This document shows, piece by piece, positions 63,629-64,000 of a stretch of 64,000 nt of DNA. The translations under genes were made by a program, and so were the position numbers. Below the pieces are notes generated by a model, which did no database searches, was not told the origin of the DNA, and saw nothing but the letters and a program-made list of their open reading frames with translations. Within the stretch, counting starts at the first letter, position 1; the number at the start of each line of letters is the position of its first letter. Source of the DNA: Bacteroidota bacterium (GTDB lineage: Bacteria; Bacteroidota; Rhodothermia; Balneolales; HLUCCA01); NCBI GenBank assembly GCA_020832235.1, contig JAFIEZ010000008.1:1-64000 (forward strand), written 5' to 3'.

Positions 63629-64000
63629 ATGCGATTTGTATCTTTATTTAGCGCACTTTTTGTTATTCAAGCCGCCAGCCTATCTGCTCAGCCGTTACCC
63701 GAACATGATGAAAATCGGGCGTCGTTGCAGGTTTCATCGCTAACCGAAGGCATGGATATGTTGGGCAACTCCGTACCTCCTCAACGTGACGAAACAACGG
63801 CAAATCCCGTAGCTCCAGTGTCACCTGCACGCCCCGACATTACTCGCATCGCCATCATCAGCGACCTTAACGGGCCATACGGCACGCTCGACTATTACTG
63901 GCATGTAGACTCTACCGTAGCCCGCATTGCACGGATGCAGCCCGACATCGTCATCGTGGCCGGCGACATGATTGCCGGTCAGGACCGCAGGCTTCCCGAC
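63629..64000 (+). CDS. Exported metallophosphoesterase, cut by the window end
   Basis: The first 124 codons are open to the window edge. A signal peptide (MRFVSLFSALFVIQAASLSAQ) and a Pro-rich linker precede RIAIISDLNGPYGTLDYYWHVDSTV and PDIVIVAGDMIAG. The D-x-N at DLN in place of the usual D-x-H and the GDM segment match calcineurin-like phosphoesterases. The remainder lies outside the window. Confidence 0.7.
   Translation, partial: MRFVSLFSALFVIQAASLSAQPLPEHDENRASLQVSSLTEGMDMLGNSVPPQRDETTANPVAPVSPARPDITRIAIISDLNGPYGTLDYYWHVDSTVARIARMQPDIVIVAGDMIAGQDRRLPD

Noticed and set aside
1-64000. tRNA, rRNA, CRISPR, transposase or prophage signals
   Set aside because: I looked for tRNA T-loop patterns, repeat-spacer spacing and transposase motifs and found none I could defend by eye.

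Overview
The window looks like a chromosomal segment of a Gram-negative, probably marine or saline heterotroph of the Bacteroidota/Balneolota/Rhodothermota group. The evidence is a SusC/SusD pair, several TonB-dependent receptors, many signal-peptidase-II lipoproteins, and a secreted protein whose tail carries the NPFNPTT motif common in Balneolota-like and Ignavibacteria-like genomes. This placement is inferred from protein families; there is no rRNA in the window. I saw no tRNA, rRNA, CRISPR array or insertion sequence.

Layout. 1-5 kb: secreted or lipoprotein genes of mostly unknown role (an M23-like peptidase, a gene broken by an in-frame stop, a beta-propeller lipoprotein whose start is one base out of frame). 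5-14 kb: an accessory stretch with three toxin-antitoxin-like loci (a HicA-like pair, a HipBST locus with a decayed kinase, a PIN/DUF6364 pair), a GNAT/SpoIID pair and a copper-receptor-like TonB receptor with a Cys-rich partner. 14-21 kb: housekeeping genes (LLM oxidoreductase, frameshifted ArsB-like permease, CDP-alcohol phosphatidyltransferase, D-amino-acid aminotransferase, CvfB-like, YajQ).

21-40 kb is the main system: a beta-1,3-glucan (laminarin-type) utilisation cluster. A divergent LacI-type regulator faces a perfect LacI-family operator. Then come a modular carbohydrate-binding protein with a C-terminal sorting tail, a clan GH-A glycosidase fused to what looks like an outer-membrane beta-barrel, a surface glycan-binding lipoprotein, a GH16 lipoprotein, a GH149-like beta-1,3-glucan phosphorylase, a GH17 lipoprotein, an MFS/GPH sugar transporter fused to a GH17 domain, and two cytosolic GH17 enzymes. 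The inferred flow is surface cleavage, outer-membrane passage, periplasmic trimming, import coupled to hydrolysis, then cytosolic hydrolysis and phosphorolysis to glucose 1-phosphate. No SusC/D pair lies inside the cluster; an orphan pair lies 16 kb downstream.

40-64 kb: an M14 peptidase, a CPA2 antiporter, a TPP riboswitch controlling a TonB receptor (so probably thiamine uptake), a BrnT/BrnA-like pair, an SbtA/SbtB bicarbonate-uptake pair, pyrophosphatase, cyclophilin, erythromycin-esterase-like protein, SusC/SusD, HtpX, an RsmF-like RNA methyltransferase, and a metallophosphoesterase cut by the window end.

Two genes (near 4.06 kb and 15.45 kb) are out of frame by one base at short homopolymers, so single-base assembly error should be excluded before reading them as biology.
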